Positions 1-6,704 are shown, counted from the stretch's first letter. The stretch: DNA of 12,478 bases from JBAYVY01 sp041674345 (GCA_041674345.1 JBAYVY010000065.1:1-12478), one strand, 5' to 3'. Notes: generated by a model not told the origin, from the sequence alone. Numbers and translations: made by a program.

Positions 1-847
1 GGGGCGGTGTGTCCCAGTTGCGGCGGGCGGGAGGGCTTGGCAATCCGCCGCGACCTATGGCGTTGTGCGGCTTGTCGCCGAGAAACGTCGGTCATGGCCG
101 GGACGATCTTTCAGGACAGTAAGCTGCCGCTGACGGTTGTTCCGGGCGATGTGGCAGGTGACGAGCCAGAAGAACGGCGTCAGCGCGTTGGGCCTACAGC
201 GCGTGCTGGGGCTGGGCAGTTACAAGACGGCGTGGGCGTTGCCGCACAAACTGCGACGCGCCAGGGTGCGGCCCGGACGCGACCGGCTGAACGGTGTGGT
301 CGAGGTCGATGAGACGTATTGGGGCGCCGACGATCAGCCGGTCACCGGTCGGTTGACCTATGACAAGGCCCTGATTCTCGTGGCGGCGCAGGTGGATGGC
401 CAGGGCATCGGCCGCATCCGCTTACGACACGTCCAAGACCTGGGTCGGGCTACGGCTCACGGCTTCATCGCCGAGGTCATCGAGCCGGGAGCCACGGTGC
501 GAACCGACGGACTGAATGTTTACGAAGGGCTGAAGGATTACGTTCACGATCCGCATATGCGCGGCCCGGACCCTCGCCGCGCCAGCGTCCTGCTGCCCCG
601 TGTGCATCGCGTGGCCTCGCTGCTCAAGCGTTGGCTGCCGGGCACACATCAGGGCGCGATCGCTCATGAACATCGGGACGACTACCTCAATGAATTCACG
701 TTCCGATTCAACCGGCGCACTTCCGCGTCGCGCGGCAAACTCTTCTACCGCCTGGCTCAACAGGCCGCGCAGGTCGAACCCGTCCCCTTCGATTTACTGG
801 TCACCCCCAAGCATAGCGGTAGGTGGAGTCAAGTAAATATCCCTTGA
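1..847 (+). pseudogene. IS1595-family transposase, frameshifted, 5' end outside window
   Basis: Two reading frames together give one IS1595-type transposase. The first frame, open from the window edge, carries a zinc-ribbon start (CPSC, then CAAC about 20 residues on) followed by TSVMAGTIFQDSKLPLT. The match jumps to the next frame near base 137, continuing WFRAMWQ-like sequence, YKTAW, the VEVDETYWG motif (first catalytic Asp at 308-310), VRTDGLNVYEGL (second Asp), and the family's C-terminal HRVASLLKRW, GTHQGA and FRFNRR motifs, ending at 847. The join around 130-140 is best explained by two bases lost where family members have a Val/Leu-Trp-Phe stretch. As read, no full-length transposase can be made without frameshifting, so the copy is probably dead. 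Programmed frameshifting is possible, but I see no slippery run at the join. The upstream start is not in the window. Confidence 0.85.
818..843 (+). repeat. probable right terminal inverted repeat of the IS1595-like element
   Basis: The last bases of the transposase frame lie in an A+T-richer block containing GGTGGAGTCAAGTAAATA and ending CCC at 843. Read inwards from the end it begins GGGATATTTACTTGACTCC, which has the look of an IS end, and the transposase stop codon sits just beyond it. The left end is outside the window, so neither the match between ends nor an 8-base target duplication can be checked. Boundary inferred. Confidence 0.5.
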
Positions 848-1166
848 TCGGATTGCTAAACGGGCATGGAGTGAATTTTGTTCATAGGCCCTACGGACAG
901 AAAAATGCGGATAAAAATTTAGATGCGTTTGCCCTGGCGGATCCGCGGATCGAGCATCACGTACGTCAGGTGATGGCGGCGGTGAACGACGCCCGCGAGG
1001 GTTATCCGATCGACGACAGCGAAGCGCAAGCCAACCCGACTGCTGAACGAACTGAAGCGTCAGGTGTATGAGTCGGTGTTGCAGTCGTTCGATAACGCGG
1101 CGCGGGCGATCAATCTGGACTGGGGGACGCGCTACGATGGCAAACAGATGCAACGGATCAGCGAGG
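844..1166. other. unassigned degenerate stretch between IS end and toxin remnant
   Basis: About 320 bases with no recognisable gene. A short plus-strand frame runs through 850-1071 (containing LADPRIEHHVRQVMAAV) and another open frame takes over from about 1022 (containing RLLNELKRQVYESVLQSF), but I recognise neither. The first 90 bases are A+T-rich, the rest G+C-rich like the chromosome. The hand-over of plausible protein-like sequence from one frame to another suggests a decayed gene, but no family match supports this. No promoter or hairpin stands out. Confidence 0.4.
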
Positions 1167-1264
1167 CGTTGGGGCGGACGCTGGTGATTCTGCTGGCCGG
1201 CGGCGACAAACGAACGCAAGACCGCGATATCAAAACCGCCCTGCGTCCGGCACGCAATCTTTGA
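1167..1264 (+). pseudogene. HigB/RelE-like toxin, C-terminal remnant
   Basis: The frame reads GRTLVILLAGGDKRTQDRDI then KTALRPARNL and stops at 1262-1264. This matches the end of the HigB-like 'addiction module killer' toxins (phage Gp49-like, RelE/ParE superfamily), where LV-LL-GGDK-TQ-DI is the last conserved block. The preceding residues in the same frame do not give the usual N-terminal half (the W-x-x-L-R-D-R helix region and the RIDYGPGYRVY strand), so only about the last third is recognisable. The gene stops 11 bases before the antitoxin start, the normal toxin-first order. It is most likely inactive. A strongly divergent intact toxin using the GTG at 1064 is possible but less likely. 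Confidence 0.6.
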
Positions 1265-1275
1265 GGACCGCATCC

Positions 1276-1581
1276 ATGGCTAAAACCAAAACAACCCGTT
1301 ACGACGTGGCGGAACATCTTCGGACGCCGCGGGAGATGGCTGCGTATCTGGAAGCATGTCTGGAAGAGGCGAACGGCGATGCGGCTTTCGTCGCCAAGGC
1401 ACTGGGCGACATCGCCCGCGCCAAAGGCATGACGCAGGTGGCGCGCGACGCGGGTTTATCGCGCGAAAGTCTTTACAAAGCCCTGTCCGGTGAACGAAGT
1501 CCCGGCTTCGACACCATCCTCAAAGTCGTCAACGCACTGGGACTGAAACTACACGCCAAAGCCCCCTCCACCTCGCACTGA
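1276..1581 (+). CDS. HigA-like antitoxin, XRE-type helix-turn-helix
   Basis: A protein of 101 residues starting MAKTKTTRYDVAEHL. It has the hallmarks of the putative addiction module antidote family (COG3636): an N-terminal segment (YDVAEHLRTPREMAAYLEA), then ALGDIARAKGMTQVARDAGL and SRESLYKALSGERSPGFDTI, a helix-turn-helix near residues 47-85, and a short C-terminal strand. Such proteins bind and neutralise HigB-type toxins and repress their own promoter. GAGGA at 1263-1267 lies 8 bases before the ATG, so this start is chosen over the in-frame TTG at 1261. The frame is intact although the toxin just upstream is reduced to a fragment, so this looks like an orphan antitoxin. It converges on the DUF3179 gene with only 19 bases between the two stops. 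Confidence 0.85.
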   Translation: MAKTKTTRYDVAEHLRTPREMAAYLEACLEEANGDAAFVAKALGDIARAKGMTQVARDAGLSRESLYKALSGERSPGFDTILKVVNALGLKLHAKAPSTSH

Positions 1582-1600
1582 AAGAGCGGAGCAACCGGCT

Positions 1601-2626
1601 TTAATCCACCCGGCTGTGGAACCCCCGGAACGCGAACCATGCGAACCAGCGGGCGTAAACGATCGGGGCGTCGGGAGGCAACTGATCGGGATGCTGCGCC
1701 GGGTCGGCGATGATGCGCCAGTGGTTTTGCTCATCCCGGTACGCGGCGATCATGTCGTCGCCCCCGCCCCCGGAAGCGCCCCCGGAAGGCGAAGCAGTTA
1801 CCAGAGGGCGCACCGGAAACACAGGCCGGCCGACGACCACCGCGTCGGGGTAGGGTTTGCGTTTGTATTTGCGTTTCATCGCCGGGTCGCCCCGCAGGAC
1901 GCGCGTCTGCGGATGCGACTTCTTCCAGTCGGCCCAGCGAATCAGGCGGCAAGGCAACACGGTGAGTTTCGCCCCCGGATGCCCGACCATCGGCCCGGCG
2001 ATCGCCTCGAACTTGAGTTGCGACCAGAGCGAGGCGGGTCTGTGCCTCAGTTCCATTGCTCTCTGGTCGTACATCACCAGGTTGTTGTTGTAGATCAACC
2101 CGCTGTAACCGAACAAAAGTGCTTCACCGTTGACGCGGCGGTCGAACACGACGGCGGAGCGGCTGATGGGGCTGAAGGTCACGGCGACCGGCACGCCGCC
2201 CACGGTGTCGTTGATGATTTCGTGCCAGTTGAGGTAGCGGATCGGATAGGCGCGATCGTCGCCGTTGATCGACACGCCGATCACAGCGTCATCGCTGACG
2301 ACGATGGCTTTCCACGGGTTTTTGGCGTACTTGTCGATGAGGGCGATGTCGTCGAATTGGGGGGCGGTCATCGCTTGCTGCGCATCGCGGCAAAGCCCGG
2401 CGGCGACCAGCAGGTCAGGTTCGACGGTGAGGTTGGACAGATCGAAGCCGTAGCTTTCGACGTGCAGGCCGTCGCCGACGGTTTGTCGTCGGGCGTCCCG
2501 GATCATTTGGTACTGGTACACCATCGACATGGTGAAAATCGCGCAGGCGACGGCGCAAAAGATGATGAAGCTGCGTTTGCCGCGCGGGTCGAGACGATGG
2601 TGGAGTGGGGCGTCGGTCATATTCAT
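1601..2626 (-). CDS. DUF3179-family protein, single N-terminal membrane anchor
   Basis: A protein of 341 residues. A hydrophobic stretch at about residues 19-37 (FIIFCAVACAIFTMSMVY) predicts a membrane anchor with the rest outside the cytoplasm. The body follows the DUF3179 pattern: DDRAYPIRYLNWHEIINDTV, VTFSPISRSAVVFDR, LFGYSGLIYNNNLVMYD, SLWSQ, then a Trp-Asp-Trp-like motif and HPQTRVL, closing with YARWFAWFAF near the C-terminus. Function of the family is unknown. In relatives the 'VT-C-P' motif usually carries Cys; here it is Ser (VTFSP). A Gly/Ser-rich insert (SGGASGGGGDD) precedes the last block. Two ATGs compete (2624-2626 and 2618-2620); neither has a clear ribosome-binding site. A long palindrome lies directly upstream, separating the gene from ctaB. 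Confidence 0.85.
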   Translation of the reverse strand: MNMTDAPLHHRLDPRGKRSFIIFCAVACAIFTMSMVYQYQMIRDARRQTVGDGLHVESYGFDLSNLTVEPDLLVAAGLCRDAQQAMTAPQFDDIALIDKYAKNPWKAIVVSDDAVIGVSINGDDRAYPIRYLNWHEIINDTVGGVPVAVTFSPISRSAVVFDRRVNGEALLFGYSGLIYNNNLVMYDQRAMELRHRPASLWSQLKFEAIAGPMVGHPGAKLTVLPCRLIRWADWKKSHPQTRVLRGDPAMKRKYKRKPYPDAVVVGRPVFPVRPLVTASPSGGASGGGGDDMIAAYRDEQNHWRIIADPAQHPDQLPPDAPIVYARWFAWFAFRGFHSRVD

Positions 2627-2653
2627 GGATCAGGCGGAAATAACGCCGAGGAG

Positions 2654-2868
2654 TTACCAATCACCAATGACGAATGACCAAATAAGTTCCAAATACCAAT
2701 GTGAGGGCTATGAAAAACCCGCCATCGACCACGGTCTGCCGCCGAAGACGGCGTCATCCCGTGCTTGAAGTGAGGTTTTTCAAAGGTCTCAATGCTCAAA
2801 TACCACGTACTTGGGTCATTGGCGTTTGGAACTTTTTGGGTCCATTCGTCATTGGTGCTTGGTGATTG
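2654..2868. repeat. long imperfect inverted repeat between ctaB and the DUF3179 gene
   Basis: The left arm (2654-2702, containing CACCAATGACGAATGACC and AAGTTCCAAATACCAATG) is the reverse complement, with a few mismatches and small insertions, of the right arm (2817-2868, containing CATTGGCGTTTGGAACTT and CATTCGTCATTGGTG). Further in, TGAAAAACC at 2711-2719 pairs with GGTTTTTCA at 2774-2782, and a small CGCCG/CGGCG hairpin sits at the tip near 2740-2753. The whole unit of about 215 bases could fold into one long hairpin. The right arm overlaps the last codons of ctaB. The short CATT-CGTCATT repeats continue to about 2885. It resembles a non-coding MITE-like or dispersed palindromic unit; no transposase is present. 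Confidence 0.8.
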
Positions 2869-3898
2869 ATTCGTCATTCGTCATTTTCACATCGGTTCTG
2901 TTCGCATATTGCGCCGTGATCGCCGGGGTGATCGGGTCGCTGGTGTCCGCCTTTCGCGGCAGGTGGGTGCGGTCGGCCACGAGCAGCAGCATCAGCAGCG
3001 GCAGGTACATCACACTGGCGAGGAAGAGTTTGCGGGCGCGATCGCGGGTGCGGTCTCGCATCAGCCGGGCCGCGAGGACGATCAGCCAGATCGCCAGCGC
3101 GATCGCGCCGCCGGCGTAGATCATGCCCGCGATGCCCACCGTGGCGGCGGCCAGGGAGATCGGCCCCAGCGCCAGCGCGTACATCATGATCGCGCCGCAG
3201 GTGATCCGCCCGTTGTCATCGACGCCCGGAAGCATTCGATAGCCGCCCGCCGCATAGTCGTCACGATACATCCACGCCAGTGACAGAAAATGAGGCATCT
3301 GCCAGACGAACAGAATCGCGCCCAGCACCCACGCCCCCGGATCAATCGAACCGGTCACACCGGCCCAACCGAGCATCGGCGGCAACGCGCCGACCACCCC
3401 GCCGACCAGCGTGTTCAAAGTCGTGCGCGGTTTCAGCGGCGTGTAAACGGCGACGTACAAAAGGATCGTCGCGCCGGCCAGCGCGGCACTGATCGTGTTC
3501 ACCTGGAGCGCGAGCATCGCCACGCCCGTGATGCCGATGACGATTGCGAAGAGGACGGCATGTCGTGTGCCGATGCGGCCGGCGGGCAGCGGACGGTTGC
3601 GCGTGCGGTTCATCCGCCGATCGCGCTCGATTTCGATGATCTGGTTGAACGCATTGGCGGAACCGGCGGCCAGCGCCGTGCCGAGCGAGGTCCAGATGAG
3701 TCCCAGCCAGGCGCCGATCCCCGCGGCGTACATCGCCGTCGGCAGCGCCATGACGTAACCGACCGCCGCGGTCATGACGACCAACATGCTGAGCCGGCTC
3801 TTGGCCAGTTCCATGTAGATCGTCCACAACTCGCGCGTCCGCGTGATGGGCGAAAGCGGGCGAACCAACGTCGTCGTGCCGGTGCTTGCGGTGGTCAT
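2849..3898 (-). CDS. ctaB: haem O synthase (protohaem IX farnesyltransferase)
   Basis: A UbiA-superfamily prenyltransferase that adds a farnesyl group to haem b to give haem O, needed for haem-copper terminal oxidases; it sits in the inner membrane. It has the N-terminal YMELAKSRLSMLVVMTAAVG helix, the first Asp/Glu-rich site (NQIIEIERDRRMNRTRNRPL, with PAGR following), and the second site MYRDDYAAGGYRMLPGVDD, with about nine hydrophobic helices in all. ATG at 3896-3898 is chosen because the family starts close to it; an in-frame TTG at 3956-3958 would add 20 residues unlike the family. GGAAGGG lies upstream but rather far. No cox genes are next to it here. The last residues (MTNDESITKHQ) are encoded by the right arm of the palindrome, so the native C-terminus has probably been replaced or extended. 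Confidence 0.92.
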   Translation of the reverse strand: MTTASTGTTTLVRPLSPITRTRELWTIYMELAKSRLSMLVVMTAAVGYVMALPTAMYAAGIGAWLGLIWTSLGTALAAGSANAFNQIIEIERDRRMNRTRNRPLPAGRIGTRHAVLFAIVIGITGVAMLALQVNTISAALAGATILLYVAVYTPLKPRTTLNTLVGGVVGALPPMLGWAGVTGSIDPGAWVLGAILFVWQMPHFLSLAWMYRDDYAAGGYRMLPGVDDNGRITCGAIMMYALALGPISLAAATVGIAGMIYAGGAIALAIWLIVLAARLMRDRTRDRARKLFLASVMYLPLLMLLLVADRTHLPRKADTSDPITPAITAQYANRTDVKMTNDESITKHQ

Positions 3899-4073
3899 AT
3901 CAGCGTCCGAACCCTTCCAATGGTTGCGAATCGTAGAGCGGAGCGGGCTTGGGGGCAAATGCGATGAGGGAAGGATGTGACATCCGCCGGGTCGTCACGG
4001 CGTGGATCGCCCGCAAACAAGGCGTCACCCCCGAATCCGAATCCGCAGTGTGAATCAGCCGCTCTGTCGGTGG

Positions 4074-4619
4074 TCAGGCAAAGTGCGAAGGTCGAACCGC
4101 ACGAAGCCATTCGCCAAATTCTTCCCACCAACTTAATGCTGACGATTTTGGTGTGAAGTGTTTGGGGTTGGCGTTCGCCGCGGAGCTTGAGGGAAGAACA
4201 TACACCTTGGATTGCCCGATTGCCCAATCAGCCAACCCAAGTTGTGGACGGATTCGATAACCCAAGCAACGCATTACTTGTTTTGCAGCTCTTTTGCCAT
4301 TGAAGGCGATGACAAAAGGTTGATCTTGCCGTACGCGATCAATGAAACCGGAAATGTCATAATCACATGAGCGAAGCAGTAAATCAGATGATGCGGCTCG
4401 ACCCTTCACAAGATCGGTCAATCCAAGACCAAAACCAATGACTTTGGAGTCATCCTCAGGCGACAAAAGACTCGCCCCGGTCAGATCGGCCTTGTACAAA
4501 TATTCCCAGAACTTATTGCCCCGACCCGAGTAGTAGTGCTTTTTGGAAGCGGACGTGGTGGCTACCGATGTTCCGACAAAGACGGCGGTCAAGTTGGGTG
4601 CAAGGTAATCGGGAAGCAT
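4074..4619 (-). CDS. Mug/TDG-like uracil or mismatch-specific DNA glycosylase
   Basis: About 181 residues from ATG at 4617-4619 (MLPDYLAPNL), placed 4 bases after the DUF2283 stop; a longer frame reaches back into that gene but is not family-like. The order DYLAPNLTAVFVGTS, SASKKHYYSGRGNKFWEYLY, VIGFGLGLTDLVKGRAASSD, PFVIAFNGKRAAKQVM and VYVLPSSSAAN follows the TDG/Mug branch of the uracil-DNA glycosylase superfamily, which cuts damaged or mismatched bases from DNA. Motif A reads GTSVATTSA instead of the GINPG of E. coli Mug; related proteins with GTA-G--SA exist. Motif B reads LPSSSAAN instead of LP-PSG. Substrate is therefore uncertain. The gene is visibly richer in A+T than ffh or ctaB, suggesting transfer. 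Probably co-transcribed with the DUF4258/DUF2283 pair. Confidence 0.8.
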   Translation of the reverse strand: MLPDYLAPNLTAVFVGTSVATTSASKKHYYSGRGNKFWEYLYKADLTGASLLSPEDDSKVIGFGLGLTDLVKGRAASSDLLLRSCDYDISGFIDRVRQDQPFVIAFNGKRAAKQVMRCLGYRIRPQLGLADWAIGQSKVYVLPSSSAANANPKHFTPKSSALSWWEEFGEWLRAVRPSHFA

Positions 4620-4623
4620 AAGC

Positions 4624-4836
4624 TCACCCCGCCTTGGCGAACGGAATATCCAGTTGCCACGGCTTTTGCCCGGCTTGCAGCTTCTTGCGAACGTGCAGAA
4701 TCTCCACACCGATCAGTCGGTCGTGACCGTCGAAGTCGTGAATGACGCCCGGCTCCACCTGCTTCTGCCTTGCCGACGGGGCGTCAGTCAGCATGAAATA
4801 CATGGCATCCACGTCGGGGTCATATGTCACTTTCAT
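4624..4836 (-). CDS. DUF2283-domain protein, likely antitoxin partner of the DUF4258 protein
   Basis: A small protein of about 70 residues: MKVTYDPDVDAMYFMLTD, an acidic middle, then EPGVIHDFDGHDRLIGVEIL. This is the whole DUF2283 domain, a compact beta-rich fold that commonly begins MK-V/I-x-Y-D. The ATG at 4834-4836 fits that family start; a GTG at 4843-4845 is also in frame and would give a 3-base overlap with the upstream TGA. Either way translation is probably coupled to the upstream gene. The DUF4258-then-DUF2283 order is common in bacteria and is often regarded as toxin-antitoxin-like; which protein neutralises which is inferred here, not shown. It is followed 4 bases later by the glycosylase start. 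Confidence 0.85.
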   Translation of the reverse strand: MKVTYDPDVDAMYFMLTDAPSARQKQVEPGVIHDFDGHDRLIGVEILHVRKKLQAGQKPWQLDIPFAKAG

Positions 4837-4841
4837 GTGCG

Positions 4842-5096
4842 TCACTCGTCAAAAAACGCGGTCACCACGGTCAACGGCTCAGTAGCGGCATTGTATATCA
4901 CCCGAAGGATACGGTCACCAAAATCCCGACTTCGTTTGATGGCGTGGCGACAGGATGGGTCTTCACTGTCGATTTCTTCATCATCCGGATGCTCAATGGC
5001 GCGATGTACCCATGCGGCGGGTATTCCACGCTTGCGCATCTGTTCCACGGCGTGCCGGCTCAAAAGATAGGGAAAATCAAAGTCCGAGGCATCCAT
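4842..5096 (-). CDS. DUF4258-domain protein, possible RelE-like toxin
   Basis: A protein of 84 residues: LLSRHAVEQMRKRGIPAAWV, then HPDDEEIDSEDPSCRHAIKR, then FGDRILRVIYNAATEPLTVV and TAFFDE at the end. This is the DUF4258 pattern (S-x-H-A-x-x-Q-M-x-x-R-G-I near the N-terminus; V-x-Y-N and V-T-A-F-F-D at the C-terminus), a small fold considered related to RelE/BrnT-type toxins. Possible catalytic side chains seen are His and Arg in the first helix and Arg in the middle. It starts 25 bases after the stop of the FAD oxidoreductase and touches the start of the DUF2283 gene. The ATG at 5094-5096 follows AAGG directly, with a GGA a little further up. Activity is inferred from family and pairing only. 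Confidence 0.82.
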   Translation of the reverse strand: MDASDFDFPYLLSRHAVEQMRKRGIPAAWVHRAIEHPDDEEIDSEDPSCRHAIKRSRDFGDRILRVIYNAATEPLTVVTAFFDE

Positions 5097-5121
5097 CCTT
5101 GATCCATTCTTCCGATTGCCT

Positions 5122-6549
5122 TTACGCGCTCAGTTTCCCCGCTTGTGCCGCTTCCGCTTTTTTCCGTTTGGCATCCTGTTGCGTTGTCGTCGCCGGTCGG
5201 CCGCGCCGCGGGTCGAACGGCACGAGGTTTCGGCCCTGTTCGATCAACTTCTGTTTCAGTTCCACGCCGTCGATTTGGCACACATCCACGCCGCGCGACA
5301 CCGCCATGGCCGCCGCCGTGCCCGCCGCCTGGCCCAGCGAAACCACCGGCGGCATCACGCGCACCGATGAATGCACCGCGTGATCCACGCTGATGCTCCG
5401 CCCGCCGATCACCAGATTGTCAACATCACGCGGCAACAGCGAGCCGAACGGTATCTCATACCATGCGCCTTTGGGTAGATGCACGATCATCGTGCCCGTG
5501 CCGTCGGGGTTGTGAATGTCCACGCCGTAGGTCACGCGCGCGATGCCGTCGGGGAACGTGCGACCGTCCTGGTAATCCGCCATCGTCACATATGCCCGGC
5601 CCGTGATCCGCCGGCTCTCTCGAATGCCGATCTGCGGCGCGATTGAATACAGCCGCGCGTCTTTGAAGGCCGGAACCTCGGCACGCAGCACGTCGAAAAG
5701 CTGCCGAATCTGCCGGCGGGCGATGATCTCCGCTTCGCTCAATTGCGCGCCGTCGATCGACGCATGGTGAATCACGCGCGTCGTGTTGAAATGGACCACG
5801 TCGTCCTCGACGCAGCGGAACATCAGCACGTTTTCACGCGGACACTCGATGCGTCCGTCGGCCTGCGCCCGCTTGTACGCCCGCTGAATCAGGTCATACT
5901 GCTCCATCGTCAACTGATACAGGTCTTTGCCGGTCGCTTTTGCTTCGTCTGAAAAGTTCCGGGGGTCGAGTTTGAGTTTGAAGCAGGTGGTCATGGGCTG
6001 GCCGTGCCCGCCGGGGGCCGCGCCGTATTCAAAGGCGCAACCGGCCATCGCCGCGACATCGCCGTCGCCGGTCGAGTCGATGAACTGTTTCGCTTTCGCG
6101 GCGGTCAATCCGCTCTTGGAGTGCAGCACCAATGCTTCAATGTGCCGGGGGTCGCCGGGGCGTTTGTGTACATGGGCGGTGCGATGATGATACAGCAGGT
6201 TCACACCGGCATCGACGCACAAATCCTCGGCGGCGAGTCGCGCGGCGTTGGGATCGAACACGCGCCCGCCGCGTGTGCCGCCGTATTGCGACATGCGGTC
6301 GAGCCATTGCTCGAAGATGCCGGTGTCGAGCGATTGGCCGTCGAAGTGGTTGGGCATGAACGGGTTGACCTCGCCGGCGGTCGCCATGCCGCCGAGAAAG
6401 CCGTAGTGTTCGACGAGCAGCACATCCGCGCCGCATCGCGCCGCGGCGACGGCGGCCCCGATCCCACCCGGCCCGCCGCCCGCGACGATGATGTCCGCCT
6501 CATGCGTAACAGGCAATTCATCCGGCAACGTGACTTTCAATGTGTTCAT
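5122..6549 (-). CDS. FAD-dependent oxidoreductase (FAD_oxidored type)
   Basis: About 475 residues from ATG at 6547-6549, chosen because GAAGGTGA lies 5 bases upstream and because the dinucleotide-binding motif then falls near the N-terminus; the 41-residue upstream extension would be encoded by palindromic DNA. The Rossmann motif is ADIIVAGGGPGGIGAAVAAA, followed by DVLLVEHYGFLGGMATAG. FIDSTGDGDVAAMAG is the second FAD-contact motif, and NLVIGGRSISVDHAVHSSVR and GQAAGTAAAMAV near the C-terminus complete the family pattern. These proteins are common in planctomycetes, often near sugar-breakdown genes; the substrate cannot be read from sequence. No such genes are adjacent here. The C-terminus is Lys/Arg/Ala-rich. 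No signal peptide is visible, so a cytoplasmic location is likely. Confidence 0.88.
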   Translation of the reverse strand: MNTLKVTLPDELPVTHEADIIVAGGGPGGIGAAVAAARCGADVLLVEHYGFLGGMATAGEVNPFMPNHFDGQSLDTGIFEQWLDRMSQYGGTRGGRVFDPNAARLAAEDLCVDAGVNLLYHHRTAHVHKRPGDPRHIEALVLHSKSGLTAAKAKQFIDSTGDGDVAAMAGCAFEYGAAPGGHGQPMTTCFKLKLDPRNFSDEAKATGKDLYQLTMEQYDLIQRAYKRAQADGRIECPRENVLMFRCVEDDVVHFNTTRVIHHASIDGAQLSEAEIIARRQIRQLFDVLRAEVPAFKDARLYSIAPQIGIRESRRITGRAYVTMADYQDGRTFPDGIARVTYGVDIHNPDGTGTMIVHLPKGAWYEIPFGSLLPRDVDNLVIGGRSISVDHAVHSSVRVMPPVVSLGQAAGTAAAMAVSRGVDVCQIDGVELKQKLIEQGRNLVPFDPRRGRPATTTQQDAKRKKAEAAQAGKLSA

Positions 6550-6560
6550 CAGTTCACCTT

Positions 6561-6704
6561 CGCCCCAACGGGGCGCGTGATTGTAGCCACGGGTGAAGCG
6601 CAGCGAAACCCGTGGTAATAGGGCGTTTGAAGACTTCCACGGGTTGCGCGTCCCCTTCCGGGGGCGCTCCACCCGTGGCTACATTCCTTGACCCCTTCGG
6701 GGTC
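6561..6704. repeat. cluster of nested palindromes between ffh and the FAD oxidoreductase
   Basis: Four hairpins fill the gap. CGCCCCAACGGGGCG (6561-6575) and GACCCCTTCGGGGTC (6690-6704) are perfect at the two edges. Between them, CCACGGGT at 6587-6594 pairs with ACCCGTGG at 6608-6615, and CCACGGGT at 6637-6644 pairs with ACCCGTGG at 6671-6678, the latter with an inner GC-rich stem. The outermost GTAGCCACGGGT (6583-6594) and ACCCGTGGCTAC (6671-6682) also pair with each other, so the arms can fold in two alternative ways. The unit looks like a dispersed palindromic element rather than unique sequence. Confidence 0.85.
6690..6704 (-). terminator. possible transcription terminator after ffh
   Basis: A perfect 6-base-pair hairpin with a 3-base loop (GACCCC-GAA-GGGGTC read on the minus strand) begins right after the ffh stop codon at 6705-6707. 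It lacks a following T run on the minus strand, so it is not a textbook intrinsic terminator and may instead stall or protect the 3' end of the message. Confidence 0.45.

Noticed and set aside
1582..1605. Bidirectional terminator between the antitoxin and DUF3179 genes
   Set aside because: AGCGG/CCGGCT pairing is short and imperfect with no T run; too weak to call.
1616..2677. Long plus-strand open frame of 353 codons
   Set aside because: It is antisense to the DUF3179 gene, which has clear family motifs; long antisense frames are expected in G+C-rich DNA.
3977..3998. GTGAC ... GTCAC inverted repeat between the glycosylase and ctaB as an operator
   Set aside because: Only 5 bases per arm with a 12-base spacer, and no supporting promoter; expected by chance.
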